Below, piece by piece: positions 1-7,128 of a stretch of 18,901 bases of DNA (positions are counted from its first letter, which is position 1; every line of letters begins with the position of its first letter). Below the pieces are notes generated by a model that did not search any database, had not been told where the DNA came from, and worked only from the letters and a program-made list of their open reading frames with translations. The position numbers and the translations under genes were made by a program. The stretch comes from Pseudomonadota bacterium. GTDB taxonomy: Bacteria > Desulfobacterota > Desulfarculia > Desulfarculales > Desulfarculaceae. The stretch is from positions 1-18,901 of the forward strand of contig JAHIQI010000023.1 of assembly GCA_018902755.1 (NCBI GenBank), in the 5' to 3' direction.

Positions 1-141
1 ATCAACGTGGGCGTGCCCCAGCCCTATGCCTTCTTCCCCCTAGGAAGCAAGCGCAAGAGCTTCCTGGGCGCGGCCAAGTCCCGCCTGGCCTCCATGCGCC
101 TGTTCCTGGACGAAAGAACCGTCACCGCACGCTGGGTGTAG
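1..141 (+). CDS. Aldehyde dehydrogenase (methylmalonate-semialdehyde dehydrogenase-like), C-terminal fragment
   Basis: The first 46 codons of the window stay open and end at TAG 139-141; the rest of the gene lies to the left. The peptide has the pattern of the extreme C-terminus of CoA-acylating aldehyde dehydrogenases of the MmsA group: an NVGVPxPxAFFP block, a KxSFLG block, and a final TVTARW. In complete family members (about 480-500 residues) this part packs at the oligomerisation face. The catalytic cysteine and the NAD-binding residues are outside the window, so the substrate cannot be judged. The family oxidises semialdehydes to acyl-CoA in the cytoplasm. A strong intrinsic terminator follows 43 bases downstream, so this gene ends its own transcript and is probably not co-transcribed with the flavoprotein operon. 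Confidence 0.75.
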   Translation: MNVGVPQPYAFFPLGSKRKSFLGAAKSRLASMRLFLDERTVTARWV

Positions 142-184
142 GGCCTTTACATAATGTAAATAAATAATCTTAGGCCATTCAACC

Positions 185-224
185 CCGCCGCTTCGCCGCA
201 ATTGGCAAGGCGGCGGTGTTTTTT
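185..224 (+). terminator. Intrinsic terminator after the aldehyde dehydrogenase gene
   Basis: CCGCCGC (185-191) pairs with GCGGCGG (210-216). The stem continues inward as TTCGCC (192-197) against GGCAAG (204-209) with one mismatch and one G-T pair, leaving a six-base loop GCAATT. Six T residues follow at 219-224. Stem, loop and T-run are all present, so rho-independent termination on the + strand is very likely. Confidence 0.9.
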
Positions 225-253
225 GTAAAACACTCAGAAAATTCAGAATATAT

Positions 254-268
254 GGTTGCCTGACAACC
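254..268. promoter_or_regulatory. Inverted repeat, candidate operator of GntR/FadR type
   Basis: GGTTG (254-258) and CAACC (264-268) are perfect inverted arms around a five-base centre. The core TTGCCTGACAA matches five of the six fixed positions of the consensus TNGTNNNACNA known for FadR-type GntR regulators, a group that includes the lactate and glycolate regulators LldR and GlcC. No regulator gene is in the window, so the assignment is inference. Confidence 0.3.
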
Positions 269-279
269 TGAAATGTGGG

Positions 280-294
280 ATTCTTGGCAAGAAT
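280..294. promoter_or_regulatory. Perfect 15-base palindrome, candidate operator
   Basis: ATTCTTG (280-286), a single central G (287) and CAAGAAT (288-294) form a perfect dyad with seven-base arms. It lies 12 bases after the other inverted repeat, between the terminator and the flavoprotein gene, where an operator would be expected. No T-run follows, so it is not a terminator. The binding protein is unknown. Confidence 0.35.
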
Positions 295-567
295 TGAAGA
301 GCGTCTGGAGGGCGGCCAGGGAGCGGCCACAGCCGGGGAAAATGGTATTACTAAAAGAAAATACTGATTTTATTTGCCCTGGCGGCCGCTACAAAGTAAT
401 CTTCAAAATTCAACTTGGGCTGTGTTGCGCCAAAGGCCTAAAAGATTAGCCAGAGCCAAGGATAAGCATAAACGCGTGGCGTTTCCCTGGCGGCTGCCCC
501 GGCGGCGATGCAAAACGCCGCTCAAAGACGCCGGTGCACGGGACGGCGATTTTATAAGAGGAAGTTG

Positions 568-1947
568 ATGGATCAGCGGGACAAAGAGGCCATTAGGGAG
601 ATAGTCGGAGCGGATCACTTCAGCGATGAGTTGATCGACCTGGTGTCTTACTCCTACGACAGCTCCGATCACGACCACCGGCCCGATTGCGCGGCCTATC
701 CGGCCGACAGCGAACAGATCAGCCGAATCATGCAATTGGCCAACGAGCGCGGCTTCGCGGTGGTTCCCCGGGGCGCGGGCACCAGCCTGGCAGGCAGCGC
801 GGTGCCCATCAATGGCGGCGTGGTGCTGGACATGGTGCGCATGAACCGAATCCTGGACATTCGCATCCCGGACCGCCAGGTGGTGGTGCAGCCGGGGGTG
901 GTCTATGCGGACCTGCAAAAGGCCCTGGCTCCCTTGGGCTTCTGCTTCCCGCCCGACCCGGCCAGCGGCAAGGTCTGCACCCTGGGCGGCAACGTGGCCA
1001 CCAACGCGGGCGGCATCCGGGGCGCCAAATACGGCGTGACCCGTGACTACGTCCTGGCCCTGGAGGTGGTGCTGCCCGACGGGCGCATTATGCACACCGG
1101 CACCAAGTGCATGAAATCGGCCTCGGGCCTGGACCTCACCCGCATGTTCGTGGGCTCGGAAGGGGTGTTGGGGGTCATCACCGAGATCACCCTGAAGGTG
1201 AACCCCATGCCCACCGCCTCCCGCACCGCCCTGGCCAGCTTCGAGACCCTAAGGCAGGCCGGGCAGGCGGTGACCGACATCATGCATTCGGGCATCCTGC
1301 CCAGCGTGCTGGAGATCATGGAAGAGAACACCATCAGGGTGTTGCGTGAGAACTACGGCGCGGACCTGCCCGACGTGGCGGCGCTGCTGCTGGTGGAAAC
1401 CGACGGCTACACCGACGCCGAGGCCGAGTACGGCATGCAAAAGGTGGTGGCCGCTTTTGATGCCAACCAGGCCAAGACCGTGAGCCAGGCCAAGGACCGG
1501 GCCGAGGCCGAGAAGCTTTGGGCTATCCGCCGGGCGGCGGGCAGCGTGGCCGGGGGCCTGCGCCCCAACAACCTCTCCGAGGACGTGACCGTGCCCATCT
1601 CCAAGGTGCCCGACCTGCTGGAGGGCATCCAAAAACTCATGGAGGGGCACAAGTATCCCTTCGTTATCTTCGGCCACGCCGGGGACGGCAACCTGCATCC
1701 CAAGATCATGTTCGACGGCTCCGACCCGGAACAGGTCAAGGAGGTGCACCAGATCGCCGAGCAGATGTTCAAGCTCACCTGCGGGCTTGGCGGCACCCTG
1801 ACCGGCGAGCACGGCATCGGTCTGGCCAAAGCCCCCTATATGCGTCTGGAGCACGAGGAGATGGCCATGGAGATGATGCGCCTGATCAAGCTCACCCTGG
1901 ACCCCAACAACGTGCTCAACCCGGGCAAAATGGCCCTGGACGAATAA
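568..1947 (+). CDS. FAD-linked 2-hydroxyacid oxidase/dehydrogenase (GlcD / D-lactate dehydrogenase family)
   Basis: This 459-residue cytoplasmic flavoprotein belongs to the PCMH-type FAD-binding family with an FAD-linked-oxidase C-terminal domain (GlcD, D-lactate dehydrogenase, D-2-hydroxyglutarate dehydrogenase). The FAD pyrophosphate loop is PRGAGTSLAG at residues 67-76. The substrate-domain signatures FGHAGDGNLH (368-377) and GEHGIGLAK (413-421) are intact, and LDPNNVLNPGK ends the protein. The start at 568 is chosen because GAGGAAG at 558-564 sits six bases upstream and the length fits the family; an in-frame ATG at 508 has no ribosome binding site. Family members oxidise a 2-hydroxyacid such as D-lactate or glycolate to the 2-oxoacid. 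The next gene encodes the usual iron-sulfur electron acceptor. The exact substrate cannot be read from the sequence. Confidence 0.93.
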   Translation: MDQRDKEAIREIVGADHFSDELIDLVSYSYDSSDHDHRPDCAAYPADSEQISRIMQLANERGFAVVPRGAGTSLAGSAVPINGGVVLDMVRMNRILDIRIPDRQVVVQPGVVYADLQKALAPLGFCFPPDPASGKVCTLGGNVATNAGGIRGAKYGVTRDYVLALEVVLPDGRIMHTGTKCMKSASGLDLTRMFVGSEGVLGVITEITLKVNPMPTASRTALASFETLRQAGQAVTDIMHSGILPSVLEIMEENTIRVLRENYGADLPDVAALLLVETDGYTDAEAEYGMQKVVAAFDANQAKTVSQAKDRAEAEKLWAIRRAAGSVAGGLRPNNLSEDVTVPISKVPDLLEGIQKLMEGHKYPFVIFGHAGDGNLHPKIMFDGSDPEQVKEVHQIAEQMFKLTCGLGGTLTGEHGIGLAKAPYMRLEHEEMAMEMMRLIKLTLDPNNVLNPGKMALDE

Positions 1948-2025
1948 GCGCCACCAAAAACGCGGCGGCTTGACTTTACATGGGAAACGACAGCCCTCAG
2001 TGGGTGTGATTACAGTGGAAAAAAG

Positions 2026-3126
2026 ATGACCAGCGAAAAACATCCCCTGCTAGAGAAGTTTACCGAACAGATTCAGCACTGCACCCGCTGTGGCTTTTGC
2101 CAGGCTCACTGCCCGGTTTTCGGGGCCACCGGACGCCCGGCCCTGAACGCCCGGGGCAAGATGCTTCTATTGAAGGAAGTGCTGGCCGGCAAGATAGAAC
2201 TCAACCAGGAGTTGGTGGATTCGCTGTTCCAGTGCACCACCTGCGCCTCCTGCGCCACCAACTGCCCTTCCGGGGTGGATGTCCCGAACATCATCAAGGC
2301 CGCCCGCCAGGAAATGGTGGGCCTGGGCACCTGCCACCCTGCCTTCACCGGCATGAACCAGGTGTTGGACGATTACGACAACATCTACGCCGAGGACGAG
2401 CCCGAGGACTTCGACCGTGAGCGCGGCGGCAAGGCGGAGGTGGTCTATTTTATCGGCTGCGTGGGACAGTACCGGGAGGAGGACGCCACCGAGGCTGCCT
2501 TGGATTTGCTGGACCACCTGGAGGTGGACTACACCCTCATCGACGAGGTGTGCTGCTCCGGAGTGCTGGAGGACGTGGGCTTCAGCATCAAGCCCGCCTT
2601 GGCCGAGAAGAACATCGAGCGCATTTTGGCCACCGGGGCCAAGACTCTGGTCACCGGCTGCCCCTATTGCTACCGCACCTTCAACGGCAAGGAAATCTAC
2701 GCGCCGCTGAGGGAGGCGGGGTTGGAAATCCTGCACTTCAGCCAGTTCCTGGCCCGCCAGAACCTCGGGGTGAGCACCGACCTCAAGGTGACCTATCACG
2801 ATCCCTGCGACCTGGGCCGCCACTGCGGTATCTACGAGGAGCCGCGCAAGACCATCAAGGCCCTGGCCCTCAATTTCGTGGAGATGCCCAGCAACCATGC
2901 CAACGCCCTGTGCTGCGGGGCCGGGGGCGGGGTGCGCGGAGCCTACGCCAAGAACTCCCTGGCCATGGCCCGCAAACGCCTGGCCGAGGTGGAGGAGGTC
3001 GGGGCGGACATCCTATTGACTGAGTGCAACTCCTGTGTGCACAATTTGGCCAACGCCAAGCTCCGCGCCCAGAAGTTCCAGGTCATGACCACGGCGCAAT
3101 TCATCATGGAATTGCTGGAAGACTAG
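2026..3126 (+). CDS. Ferredoxin-domain, twin-CCG iron-sulfur protein (GlcF/HdrD-like)
   Basis: This 366-residue protein has an N-terminal 2x[4Fe-4S] ferredoxin domain (Cys19, 22, 25, 29 and 70, 73, 76, 80) followed by two cysteine-rich CCG domains as in GlcF, LldE and HdrB/HdrD. CCG domain 1 uses Cys145, the pair 176-177, and Cys212/215. Its usual CCG triplet is CCS. CCG domain 2 is complete: Cys261, CCG at 297-299, Cys334/337. In HdrB/HdrD such domains hold noncubane clusters that act on disulfides; in GlcF-type partners they relay electrons from the flavoprotein. It starts 78 bases after the FAD oxidase and is probably its electron acceptor. The ATG at 2026 has only a weak upstream GTGGA but gives the right length and a complete ferredoxin domain. 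Confidence 0.92.
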   Translation: MTSEKHPLLEKFTEQIQHCTRCGFCQAHCPVFGATGRPALNARGKMLLLKEVLAGKIELNQELVDSLFQCTTCASCATNCPSGVDVPNIIKAARQEMVGLGTCHPAFTGMNQVLDDYDNIYAEDEPEDFDRERGGKAEVVYFIGCVGQYREEDATEAALDLLDHLEVDYTLIDEVCCSGVLEDVGFSIKPALAEKNIERILATGAKTLVTGCPYCYRTFNGKEIYAPLREAGLEILHFSQFLARQNLGVSTDLKVTYHDPCDLGRHCGIYEEPRKTIKALALNFVEMPSNHANALCCGAGGGVRGAYAKNSLAMARKRLAEVEEVGADILLTECNSCVHNLANAKLRAQKFQVMTTAQFIMELLED

Positions 3127-3155
3127 CCCGGCGGCCAGGCGAAGGAAGTCCATCC

Positions 3156-4448
3156 ATGAATCTTCACCCCCGCAAATCCCGCGTGGGCGCGGCTTACCGG
3201 GAAGCAAACCCTCTGCTATGGCTGGGGACCGTTCTGCTCCTGGGGGCGTTGCTCTGGTTGTGGGGCGGAGTTTCCTGGGCGGCGGATAGCGCCGGAGCGA
3301 CCGGCAACCAGACCTGCCTGAGCTGCCATCAAAAAGAGGGCTTGGACGACGGGGCGGGCAAGGACCTGGGCCCCCACCAGGGCCTGAGCTGCCTGGACTG
3401 CCACCAGGGAGCCCAGAGTTATCCGCATCAAGAAATCAAGCTGGCTTCCTGCCTGAACTGCCACACGCCCCACACTGAGGCCACCACCGGCGACCTGCAC
3501 GCCGGGTTCAGTTGCCAGGCCTGTCACTGGGCCGGAAGTGGCCAGAAGCCTCACCTGCTGGCCTCCACCCAAAAGCCCGAATCCTGCCGCCGCTGCCACT
3601 TCGCGGGCAACGCCGCCGGGGCTCCTGCCGCGGTGCTGCCCGCCAAGGGCGCGCTCTGCCTGGTCTGCCACACCGCCACCCTGAGCCTGCCGGACTGGCC
3701 CTCGCGCCTGGCTCTGGCCGGGTTCCTGTTGGGCCTGTTGGCCTCCCTGGGCTTCTGGTTCAGCGGCGGCGGCCAGGGACCGGCCTCCAAGGCGCTGCAC
3801 AAGGGCCACCAGGGCGGGGGCTTTGGCCATGGGGCGGCGGCTTTGCTGCTGGACGGCCTGCTGCAAAGGCGGCTGTACCGGCTATCGCCGGGGCGCTGGC
3901 TGGTGCACGCCCTGATGGTGCTGCCCTTCGCGGCCCGCATGATTTGGGCGCTGCTGGCCCTGGGGCTCAGCTATGCCCAGCCGGGGGCCGACCTGACCCA
4001 GGCCATGCTGGGCAAGAACTATCCCGCCACCGCCTTGTTCTTCGACCTCACCGGCCTGTTGGTGCTGGCCGGGGCGGCGCTGGCCATCGGGCGGCGGGCG
4101 CTACGGGGCGGGGCCAAGCTGCCCGGACTGCCCGGGCCCGACTGGATGGGCATGGGCCTGTTGGCCACGGTGGTGATCAGCGGATTCATAACCGAGGCGG
4201 CGCGCCTGGCCCTTACCGGTGCGCCGGAAGGCTATTGGGCCTTCCTGGGTTGGGCCCTAAGCGGGCTGTTCAGCGCCGGACCGGGCCTGCAAACGGCCTA
4301 CGGTTATCTTTGGTACGCCCACGCCATACTTTTCGCGGCTTTCGTGGTCTATCTGCCCTTCAGCCGTATGAAGCACATCCTGCTGGCCCCCTTGAATCTG
4401 GCCGTCAGGGCGGCGCGCGGCCAAGGGCAAAAGGCTGCCGACAAGTAG
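3156..4448 (+). CDS. Hexahaem cytochrome c fused to a NarI/HdrE-like membrane cytochrome b
   Basis: This is a 430-residue membrane protein. An N-terminal signal/anchor helix (about 20-42) leads to a periplasmic domain with six CxxCH haem c motifs: CLSCH 54, CLDCH 79, CLNCH 99, CQACH 120, CRRCH 144 and CLVCH 168. A helix at about 184-203 is followed by a C-terminal hydrophobic domain with segments near 247-272, 293-312, 330-352 and 386-402 and several membrane histidines. That part resembles the NarI/DsrM/HdrE di-haem b subunits that exchange electrons with menaquinone. The start at 3156 has AAGGAAG seven bases upstream; an upstream in-frame start at 3024 would overlap the previous gene and spoil the signal peptide. 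It lies 29 bases after the twin-CCG gene and is the likely membrane link between the cytoplasmic iron-sulfur proteins, quinone and periplasmic cytochromes. Direction of electron flow is inferred. Confidence 0.9.
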   Translation: MNLHPRKSRVGAAYREANPLLWLGTVLLLGALLWLWGGVSWAADSAGATGNQTCLSCHQKEGLDDGAGKDLGPHQGLSCLDCHQGAQSYPHQEIKLASCLNCHTPHTEATTGDLHAGFSCQACHWAGSGQKPHLLASTQKPESCRRCHFAGNAAGAPAAVLPAKGALCLVCHTATLSLPDWPSRLALAGFLLGLLASLGFWFSGGGQGPASKALHKGHQGGGFGHGAAALLLDGLLQRRLYRLSPGRWLVHALMVLPFAARMIWALLALGLSYAQPGADLTQAMLGKNYPATALFFDLTGLLVLAGAALAIGRRALRGGAKLPGLPGPDWMGMGLLATVVISGFITEAARLALTGAPEGYWAFLGWALSGLFSAGPGLQTAYGYLWYAHAILFAAFVVYLPFSRMKHILLAPLNLAVRAARGQGQKAADK

Positions 4449-4511
4449 GCGGGGCAACGCGCCGGAACTGGGGCAGCCCACGGAAACTAAACCTTAATTG
4501 AGGACAAGATC

Positions 4512-4937
4512 ATGGAGATAGGCGGCTACAACTTCCCGGACGAGCTTTACTACGATCCCGAGCATTTCTGGGTGCGGGTGGAGGGCGACGAGCTGGTCAT
4601 GGGCATGGACGACTTCGCCCAGAATCTGGCCGGCGAGATCGTGTACGTGCAGCTGCCAAACGAAGGCAAGAAGCTCAAGAAGGGCAAGAAGCTTGCCAAG
4701 GTGGAGTCGGGCAAGTGGCTGGGCAAGGTGCTCTCCCCGGTCAACGGCGAGCTGATCGCGGTGAACGAGGACCTGGAGCTCAAGCCCGAGCTGATCAACC
4801 AGGACTGCTACGGCGCGGGCTGGATGTATCGCCTCAAGGCCGACGACCTCGGCGAGCTGGGCGACCTGCTGAAGGGCGCAGCGGCGGTGGAGCCCTGGGT
4901 CAACGAAGAGATCGCCAAGCACGCCCAAGAGGGATAA
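4512..4937 (+). CDS. GcvH-like lipoyl carrier protein (probably not glycine cleavage)
   Basis: This 141-residue protein has the full glycine-cleavage-H fold: a YYDPEHFWVRVEGD start, a GMDDFAQNLAGEIVYVQLP strand block, and the lipoyl hairpin with VESGKW, where Lys68 (codon 4713-4715) aligns with the lipoylated lysine. SPVNGEL and an NQDCYGAGWMY block follow. True GcvH normally has ESVKA at the lysine; here the motif is ESGKW. No gcvT or gcvP gene is near. The neighbours are instead a twin-CCG protein and a lipoate ligase, as in lipoate-binding-protein/sHdr loci of sulfur oxidisers. A redox carrier using the lipoyl dithiol is therefore likely. GAGGA at 4500-4504 lies seven bases before the ATG. 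Automatic pipelines would probably call it gcvH. Confidence 0.88.
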   Translation: MEIGGYNFPDELYYDPEHFWVRVEGDELVMGMDDFAQNLAGEIVYVQLPNEGKKLKKGKKLAKVESGKWLGKVLSPVNGELIAVNEDLELKPELINQDCYGAGWMYRLKADDLGELGDLLKGAAAVEPWVNEEIAKHAQEG

Positions 4938-4951
4938 GCGGAGAACGCACC

Positions 4952-6139
4952 TTGGACAACCGCCTCTACAGCAAGGGCCAGCTTTTATCCATGGAGGCCT
5001 GCACCGGTTGCGCGGCCTGCGCCGAGGCCTGCCCGGCGGTTAACGCCTCGGGCGACGGCGAGCTGTCGAGCCTGTACCGCCTGGACTGGCGTCGGCGGGC
5101 GGGTAAGGCCGGGGCTGGCTGGCTGCGCCGTCTGTTCGGAGGCAAGCCGCCCAGCGAGGAGCAGTGGAAGGCATTTTCCGACACAGTGTTTCGCTGCACC
5201 CTTTGCGGCAACTGCACCGAGGTGTGCCCTGCGGGCATCGGGCTCAAGGAACTGTGGCTGAGCCTTCGGCAAGAGCTGTTGGAGCAGGGGGCCTACCCGC
5301 CCAAGGTGGACCTGATCCGCGAAAACCTGACCGAGAGCCACAACGTTTTCGGCGAGGAGCAGGACGAGCGGGCCGAGTGGGTGGAAGACATGGACGAGCC
5401 GCCTGAGGACCTCTATCTCAAAGACGAGGCGGAGGTGGTGTACTTCACCGGATGTGTGGCCTCCTTCTTCCCCCTGGCCCAGCAGATCCCGGTTGCTCTG
5501 GCCGAGGTGCTGGAAGCGGCCAAGGTGGACTTCACCCTGCTGGGCGAAGAAGAATGGTGCTGCGGTTTCCCCCTGTTGGGCGCCGGGGACTTGGCCGGGG
5601 CCAAGGCCATGATCGAGCACAACCTGGAGGCGGTGGCCGAAAAGGGTGCCAAGGAGGTGGTGTTCGCCTGTCCCTCTTGCTACATGATGTGGCGCGAGCA
5701 TTACCCCACCGACCTCAAGCTGAGCCACGCCACCCAGTACCTGGACCGGCTGGTGGCCCAGGGCCGTTTGCCCCTGCGCAAACGCGAGATGACCGTGACC
5801 TACCACGACCCCTGCGACCTGGGCCGGGCGGCGCGGGTCTTCGAGGCCCCCCGCCGCTTGATCAAGGCCCTGCCGGGAATCAAGCTGGTGGAACTGGCCG
5901 ACAACCGCGAGAACTGCCTGTGCTGCGGCGGCGGTGGCAACCTGGAGATGATCGACCAGGAGCTCAACGCCGAGATCGCCAGCCGCAAGGTGGACCAGGT
6001 CTTGGCCACCGGGGCCGAGGCGGTGGTAAGCGGCTGCCAGCAGTGCCTGCGCACCATGGCCACCCACGCCCGGCGCAACAAGCTGCCGCTCAAGGTGATG
6101 GACGTGGCCCAACTGGTGCGGGCCTCCCTGGACATCTAG
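4952..6139 (+). CDS. Second ferredoxin-domain, twin-CCG iron-sulfur protein (HdrD-like), TTG start
   Basis: The 395-residue product has a 2x[4Fe-4S] ferredoxin domain (Cys17, 20, 23, 27 and Cys82, 85, 88, 92, split by a basic insert at about 45-75) and two complete CCG domains: Cys168/CCG 203-205/Cys240, 243 and Cys288/CCG 324-326/Cys362, 365. HdrD and HdrB use such domains to bind noncubane clusters and cleave or form disulfides. TTG at 4952 is chosen because GGAG (4940-4943) lies eight bases upstream and 14 bases after the lipoyl-carrier stop; the in-frame ATG at 4991 has no site and would cut into the first cluster motif. Placed between a lipoyl carrier and a lipoate ligase, it is the best candidate to exchange electrons with the carrier's dithiol. 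That pairing is inference. Confidence 0.9.
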   Translation: MDNRLYSKGQLLSMEACTGCAACAEACPAVNASGDGELSSLYRLDWRRRAGKAGAGWLRRLFGGKPPSEEQWKAFSDTVFRCTLCGNCTEVCPAGIGLKELWLSLRQELLEQGAYPPKVDLIRENLTESHNVFGEEQDERAEWVEDMDEPPEDLYLKDEAEVVYFTGCVASFFPLAQQIPVALAEVLEAAKVDFTLLGEEEWCCGFPLLGAGDLAGAKAMIEHNLEAVAEKGAKEVVFACPSCYMMWREHYPTDLKLSHATQYLDRLVAQGRLPLRKREMTVTYHDPCDLGRAARVFEAPRRLIKALPGIKLVELADNRENCLCCGGGGNLEMIDQELNAEIASRKVDQVLATGAEAVVSGCQQCLRTMATHARRNKLPLKVMDVAQLVRASLDI

Positions 6140-6144
6140 ACCCC

Positions 6145-7128
6145 ATGCATCTCTACCGGCTGGGCAGGGTCTCCTGGCAGGACTCCCAGCTGGCCTATCA
6201 CGCCTTGGCCCGCTTGGGCCGCCAGGGCCTCATCCTCTGCTCGCCCGGCGAGCCCTATGTTTCCGTGGGCTATTTCCAGGACCCGGCCCAGGAACTGGAC
6301 CTGGAGCACTGCCGCCGCCAAGGCCTGCCGGTTTTTCGCCGGGAGGTGGGCGGCGGCGCGGTGTATCTGGACCGTCACCAGCTTTTCTGGCAGGTGGTGC
6401 TGCGGCGGGATCATCCACTGGTCAGCCTGAACCGCGAGGCCTTTTACCGGCGCTTTCTGGCCCCGGTGGTTGGGGTGTACCGCGCCTTGGGGGTGGGGGC
6501 GGGGGTTGCCCCTATCAACGACGTGGCAGTGGAGCGGCGGCGCATAGCGGGCACCGGGGCGGGGGAGATCGGCGACTGCGTGGTGTTCGTGGGCAACCTC
6601 ATGCGCCACTTCGACTGTACGGCCATGGCCCAAGCCCTGCGCGCCCCGGACTCGGAGTTTCGCCGCAGCTATCAGCAGTACATGGAAAGGGAGTTGACCT
6701 CCCTGCGCCACGAGTTGGGCGCCCAGCGGGAGGCCGCCCTGAGCAACGACGAACTCTGCGGCCTGCTGGCTAGGGAGTTCGCCTCGGTCATGGGGCCCCT
6801 GGAGCCCCACGACATGGATGACGAGCTGCGCCGGGCCATGGAGCGCGTCGGGCGGCGCATGCTCTCACCGGCCTGGACCTACCAGCCCCGACGGACCCGG
6901 CCCCATCGCAAGGTGAAGGTGAGGGCGGGGCTATATCTGCACCACTGGCTGCAAGAGTCGCCCCAGGGGCCGGTGGAAGCCCGCTTCACCAGCCTGGACG
7001 GCAAGGTGCTGGAGGTCAGCCTGCGGGGACCAGGGGGCGAGTTGCCTCGGGAGGCGAGCGAGTATATAGGCGGCAGCGTGGGGGCCTTGACCAAGGCCCT
7101 CTCGGCCATGACCCAGGGACTCGACTAG
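6145..7128 (+). CDS. Lipoate-protein ligase A-like enzyme (BPL/LplA fold) with C-terminal accessory domain
   Basis: This 327-residue cytoplasmic protein has a BPL/LplA catalytic domain: the nucleotide/lipoate loop RREVGGGAVY (65-74), NDV at 125-127, and RRRIAGTGAGE (131-141). The last segment corresponds to the catalytic R-K-[IV]-[SA]-G strand of LplA, but here Arg133 replaces the lysine. A C-terminal part (about 255-325) starting KVRAGLY resembles the LplA C-terminal or LplB accessory domain. The ATG at 6145 follows the previous stop by five bases with no clear ribosome binding site, which suggests translational coupling. Family members attach lipoate, or octanoate for later sulfur insertion, to a carrier lysine. 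The GcvH-like protein two genes upstream is the obvious client. With the key lysine changed it could instead be an amidotransferase or a variant ligase. Confidence 0.82.
   Translation: MHLYRLGRVSWQDSQLAYHALARLGRQGLILCSPGEPYVSVGYFQDPAQELDLEHCRRQGLPVFRREVGGGAVYLDRHQLFWQVVLRRDHPLVSLNREAFYRRFLAPVVGVYRALGVGAGVAPINDVAVERRRIAGTGAGEIGDCVVFVGNLMRHFDCTAMAQALRAPDSEFRRSYQQYMERELTSLRHELGAQREAALSNDELCGLLAREFASVMGPLEPHDMDDELRRAMERVGRRMLSPAWTYQPRRTRPHRKVKVRAGLYLHHWLQESPQGPVEARFTSLDGKVLEVSLRGPGGELPREASEYIGGSVGALTKALSAMTQGLD

Larger units (their letters stand above)
142..567. other. Intergenic leader between the aldehyde dehydrogenase and the flavoprotein operon
   Basis: This 426-base stretch has no convincing gene; the short open frames lack ribosome binding sites and family features. 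It holds the terminator at 185-224, then a relatively AT-rich part (about 225-420) with two short inverted repeats listed separately, then a GC-rich part leading to the ribosome binding site at 558-564. I could not pick a sigma-70 or sigma-54 promoter with confidence. It is the obvious place for the promoter and operator of the operon starting at 568. Confidence 0.6.

Noticed and set aside
377..494. Ten-base direct repeat CCCTGGCGGC at 377-386 and 485-494
   Set aside because: Short GC-rich repeats of this kind are expected by chance in this composition, and nothing between the copies suggests a mobile or regulatory unit.
403..1095. Long antisense open frame opposite the FAD oxidase, and similar long antisense or shifted frames opposite other high-GC genes (for example 1249-2043, 2167-2898, 3216-3866, 4985-6112, 8971-10824)
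   Set aside because: High third-position GC keeps opposite frames open. Their peptides are low-complexity and rich in Ala, Gly, His, Gln and Val, with no family motifs or ribosome binding sites.
4512..4937. Straight annotation as part of the glycine cleavage system
   Set aside because: No gcvT or gcvP nearby, altered lysine motif, and neighbours that point to redox chemistry.
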